Position numbers and translations under genes: made by a program. The notes beneath the pieces were generated by a model that saw nothing but the letters and a program-made list of their open reading frames with translations, was not told the DNA's origin and did no database searches. Source: Actinomycetes bacterium (GTDB taxonomy: Bacteria; Actinomycetota; Actinomycetes; Mycobacteriales; Micromonosporaceae). From it: a stretch of DNA of 7,041 bases. Location of the stretch: the NCBI GenBank assembly GCA_021793335.1, contig JAJYSW010000169.1:1-7041 (forward strand). The letters run 5' to 3'. Each line of letters begins with the position of its first letter. Position 1 is the first letter of the stretch. Positions 5,516 to 7,041 of the stretch are shown in pieces.

Positions 5516-6062
5516 CGACAAGCACGGTCCCGAGCCGACCCTGCGGCCGACGGCACCGTCCACGATCATCGTGTGCGCACTCGCCGGAGGCGCACTGACC
5601 ATGCTCCTCGTCGCCCGTTACTACCAGCAAGTGCCTGAACTCGCCTGGTACAACTCCGCGGCCATCCTCGCGCTCGCGGTGCTGCTGGCCTGGATGGCGT
5701 GGCACACGAAGCGGACGCTGAACCCGAGCGCGCGCCAGATGCGCGCGCAGGCGGTGCGCCAGGGCGAGGACCGGCCGCCGGCCGGGGCCGTCCGCGGCCC
5801 CGAACACGCGATCCAGATCGCCAGGTTCGCCGTACTCGGGAAGGCCGCCGCGGTCGGCGGCGCCCTCTTCTTCGGCGCCTACCTGGGTTTCTCCATCTGG
5901 CTCGCCGTGCAGAGCGAGCGCCTCCAAGCCGCCTCCGACGATCTGCCGGGGGCGATCCTCGGCGCCGTCGCGTGCGCGGCGCTGACCACCACGGCCCTCT
6001 GGCTCGAATATTCCTGCAGGATTCCCCCTTCGCAGGAGGACGAGGACGGGCCGCCCCGATAG
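5508..6062 (+). CDS. DUF3180 family membrane protein
   Basis: The 184-residue product has four predicted membrane helices (about 18-37, 48-66, 107-133 and 146-166) with a basic, proline-rich cytoplasmic-type loop between helices 2 and 3. EHAIQIARFAVLGKAAAVGGALFFGAYLG (positions 99-127; key residues AR, GKA, GA, GAYLG) and the ending LWLEYSCRIP (164-173) are hallmarks of DUF3180. This actinobacterial family nearly always follows folK, and its function is unknown. The start ATG 5508 overlaps folK by 8 bases, consistent with coupled translation. TAAGGT at 5493-5498 could be a -10 box, and its AAGG might instead help ribosome binding. The conserved link suggests a role connected with folate or the neighbouring membrane genes, but nothing in the sequence shows a reaction. 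Confidence 0.93.
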   Translation: MSDDKHGPEPTLRPTAPSTIIVCALAGGALTMLLVARYYQQVPELAWYNSAAILALAVLLAWMAWHTKRTLNPSARQMRAQAVRQGEDRPPAGAVRGPEHAIQIARFAVLGKAAAVGGALFFGAYLGFSIWLAVQSERLQAASDDLPGAILGAVACAALTTTALWLEYSCRIPPSQEDEDGPPR

Positions 6063-6063
6063 C

Positions 6064-6105
6064 TGCATATCCACGGTTCCCTGCAACACGGAACCTCCAC
6101 ATGCA
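6064..6105. repeat. Nested inverted repeat between the DUF3180 and permease genes
   Basis: An inner dyad GGTTCC (6075-6080) and GGAACC (6090-6095), with a 9-base loop, is enclosed by an outer dyad TGCAT (6064-6068) and ATGCA (6101-6105). It lies just after the DUF3180 stop and about 23 bases before the next start. Either a regulator site or an RNA hairpin is possible. No U tract follows, so a simple terminator is unlikely. Confidence 0.45.
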
Positions 6106-6128
6106 TTGCGCGTTATGAGGTGCGCCAC

Positions 6129-7041
6129 ATGAAATTCGACACCCCGAGTCGAAACGACGATCGCGACCCGACCGAACCCTCGGACCTCGACTCCGAACCC
6201 CCCGTCGACCGCCTGGCCGTCCACACGATCTGGGAGCTCGGCCTGCTGCTCCTGGGCGGCGGGATGCTGTTCGCCCTCACGCAGGCCTCGTCCGGGCCGT
6301 TCAACGAAGGATCTTGGGGCGGCTTCGCCGCCGCCCTCGCCCCGCTCGTGCTGGCCGCCACCGCCGCGGCGGTCTCGCTGCGGGTCGGCGCCGTCAACCT
6401 CGCCGTCGGCCCGATCGCGCTGCTGTCGGCGTGGATCTTCGTCGACGCCTCCGGTTCGGGCACTCCCGTCTCCCTCGGCATGGGCCTGGGCGCGGCCGTG
6501 TTCGCCGGCGTGGTCCTCGCGACGCTGTGCGCCTGGCTGCGCGTGCCCGGCTGGGCCGCCAGTGGGGCCGTCGGCGGCGCGATCGGCCTGTGGGCCGGTT
6601 CCGCGGGCGACCCGTCGACGTTCATGCTCGCCGAGCTGCCCTCCGGCGGTGTCCTCGCGGCGCTGGCCGCGGCCGCCGGCCTCTCGGTGTTCCTCGGCGT
6701 CGTCGGTTCCTTCGCGGGCGTGCGAGCACGGCTCTCGCCGATCCGCGACACCCCTGCGGGAGAGAGGCATGGACGCGGAGGCGTGGTCTTCTTCGGCACG
6801 CTGCTGTCCGCCTCGCTCGCCGGAGCGGCCGGTGTCGTCGCCGCCTGGACCGGCGTGCCCGAACACGGTGCGGCGGCCCTGCCCGACCCGATCCTGTTGT
6901 CCGTCATGGCACTCGGCGCGGCTCTGCTCGGCGGCACCAGCATTCTGGGGAGGCGCGGCGGCGTCTGCGGCACCGCGTTCGCCGCATCGCTCCTGCTCAC
7001 CTTCTTGTGGCTGGCCGAATCGCGGGGCTGGGGCTTCGACC
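6129..7041 (+). CDS. ABC transporter permease-like membrane protein (RbsC/LivH type; partial, runs off the right edge)
   Basis: 304 codons are visible with no stop. An acidic, hydrophilic N-terminus (1-33) precedes at least eight hydrophobic segments. SLRVGAVNLAVGPIALLSAW (83-102) matches the signature of BPD_transp_2 permeases, in which a GxxDLSVG-like element opens the core. LGAALLGGTSILGRRGGVCG (262-281), followed by TAFAASLL, matches their second conserved element near the C-terminus. These permeases import sugars, branched-chain amino acids or nucleosides with an ATPase and a binding protein; neither partner is in view, and the substrate is unknown. The ATG at 6129 has GAGG (6117-6120) upstream at 8 bases. 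A 66-bp gap with an inverted repeat separates it from DUF3180, so it may be controlled independently. From the family's usual length little of the protein should be missing. Confidence 0.82.
   Translation, partial: MKFDTPSRNDDRDPTEPSDLDSEPPVDRLAVHTIWELGLLLLGGGMLFALTQASSGPFNEGSWGGFAAALAPLVLAATAAAVSLRVGAVNLAVGPIALLSAWIFVDASGSGTPVSLGMGLGAAVFAGVVLATLCAWLRVPGWAASGAVGGAIGLWAGSAGDPSTFMLAELPSGGVLAALAAAAGLSVFLGVVGSFAGVRARLSPIRDTPAGERHGRGGVVFFGTLLSASLAGAAGVVAAWTGVPEHGAAALPDPILLSVMALGAALLGGTSILGRRGGVCGTAFAASLLLTFLWLAESRGWGFD

Noticed and set aside
6075..6095. GGTTCC/GGAACC dyad as a LexA (SOS) box
   Set aside because: The actinobacterial SOS box has GAAC before GTTC with a 4-base spacer. Here the order is reversed and the spacer is 9 bases.
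5277..6866. Minus-strand frame of 529 codons over DUF3180 and the permease
   Set aside because: It spans several plus-strand genes and has low-complexity composition. The opposite strand carries clear family signatures.

Overview
The window looks like chromosomal DNA from a high-GC actinobacterium. The evidence is the very GC-rich third codon positions, several GTG starts, TANNNT-type -10 boxes close to start codons, and the order folB-folK-DUF3180, which is characteristic of Actinobacteria. I cannot name the genus.

Left part (1-2351). A TetR-family regulator on the minus strand runs off the left edge. It is divergent from a 495-residue, 14-helix type (DHA2/EmrB-QacA) major facilitator exporter on the plus strand. 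A 17-bp imperfect palindrome between them covers the expected -35 regions of both genes and is the best operator candidate. The arrangement suggests a self-regulated efflux module. A tRNA-Arg(CCT) gene follows on the minus strand, with its own -10 box and a GC-rich hairpin just past its 3' end.

Middle part (2352-3974). A PAPS-dependent sulfotransferase family protein on the minus strand stands alone. About 230 bp separate it from the next plus-strand gene. That gap holds a TACAGT -10 candidate for the sulfotransferase, a possible 45-codon small ORF with a good ribosome binding site, and a TAACTT -10 box six bases before the next start.

Right part (3975-7041). Five plus-strand genes are closely spaced: an unnamed membrane protein whose first four helices resemble a voltage-sensor domain but which lacks a pore signature; folB (dihydroneopterin aldolase); folK (HPPK); a DUF3180 membrane protein; and, after a 66-bp gap with a nested inverted repeat, a membrane protein resembling RbsC/LivH-type ABC permeases that runs off the right edge. 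FolB and FolK catalyse consecutive steps of tetrahydrofolate synthesis. folE and folP, their common neighbours, are not in view, and the sensor-like protein occupies their expected place.

No integrase, transposase, CRISPR array, toxin-antitoxin pair or clear novel defence system is visible. The item most worth follow-up is the pore-less voltage-sensor-like protein linked to the folate genes.
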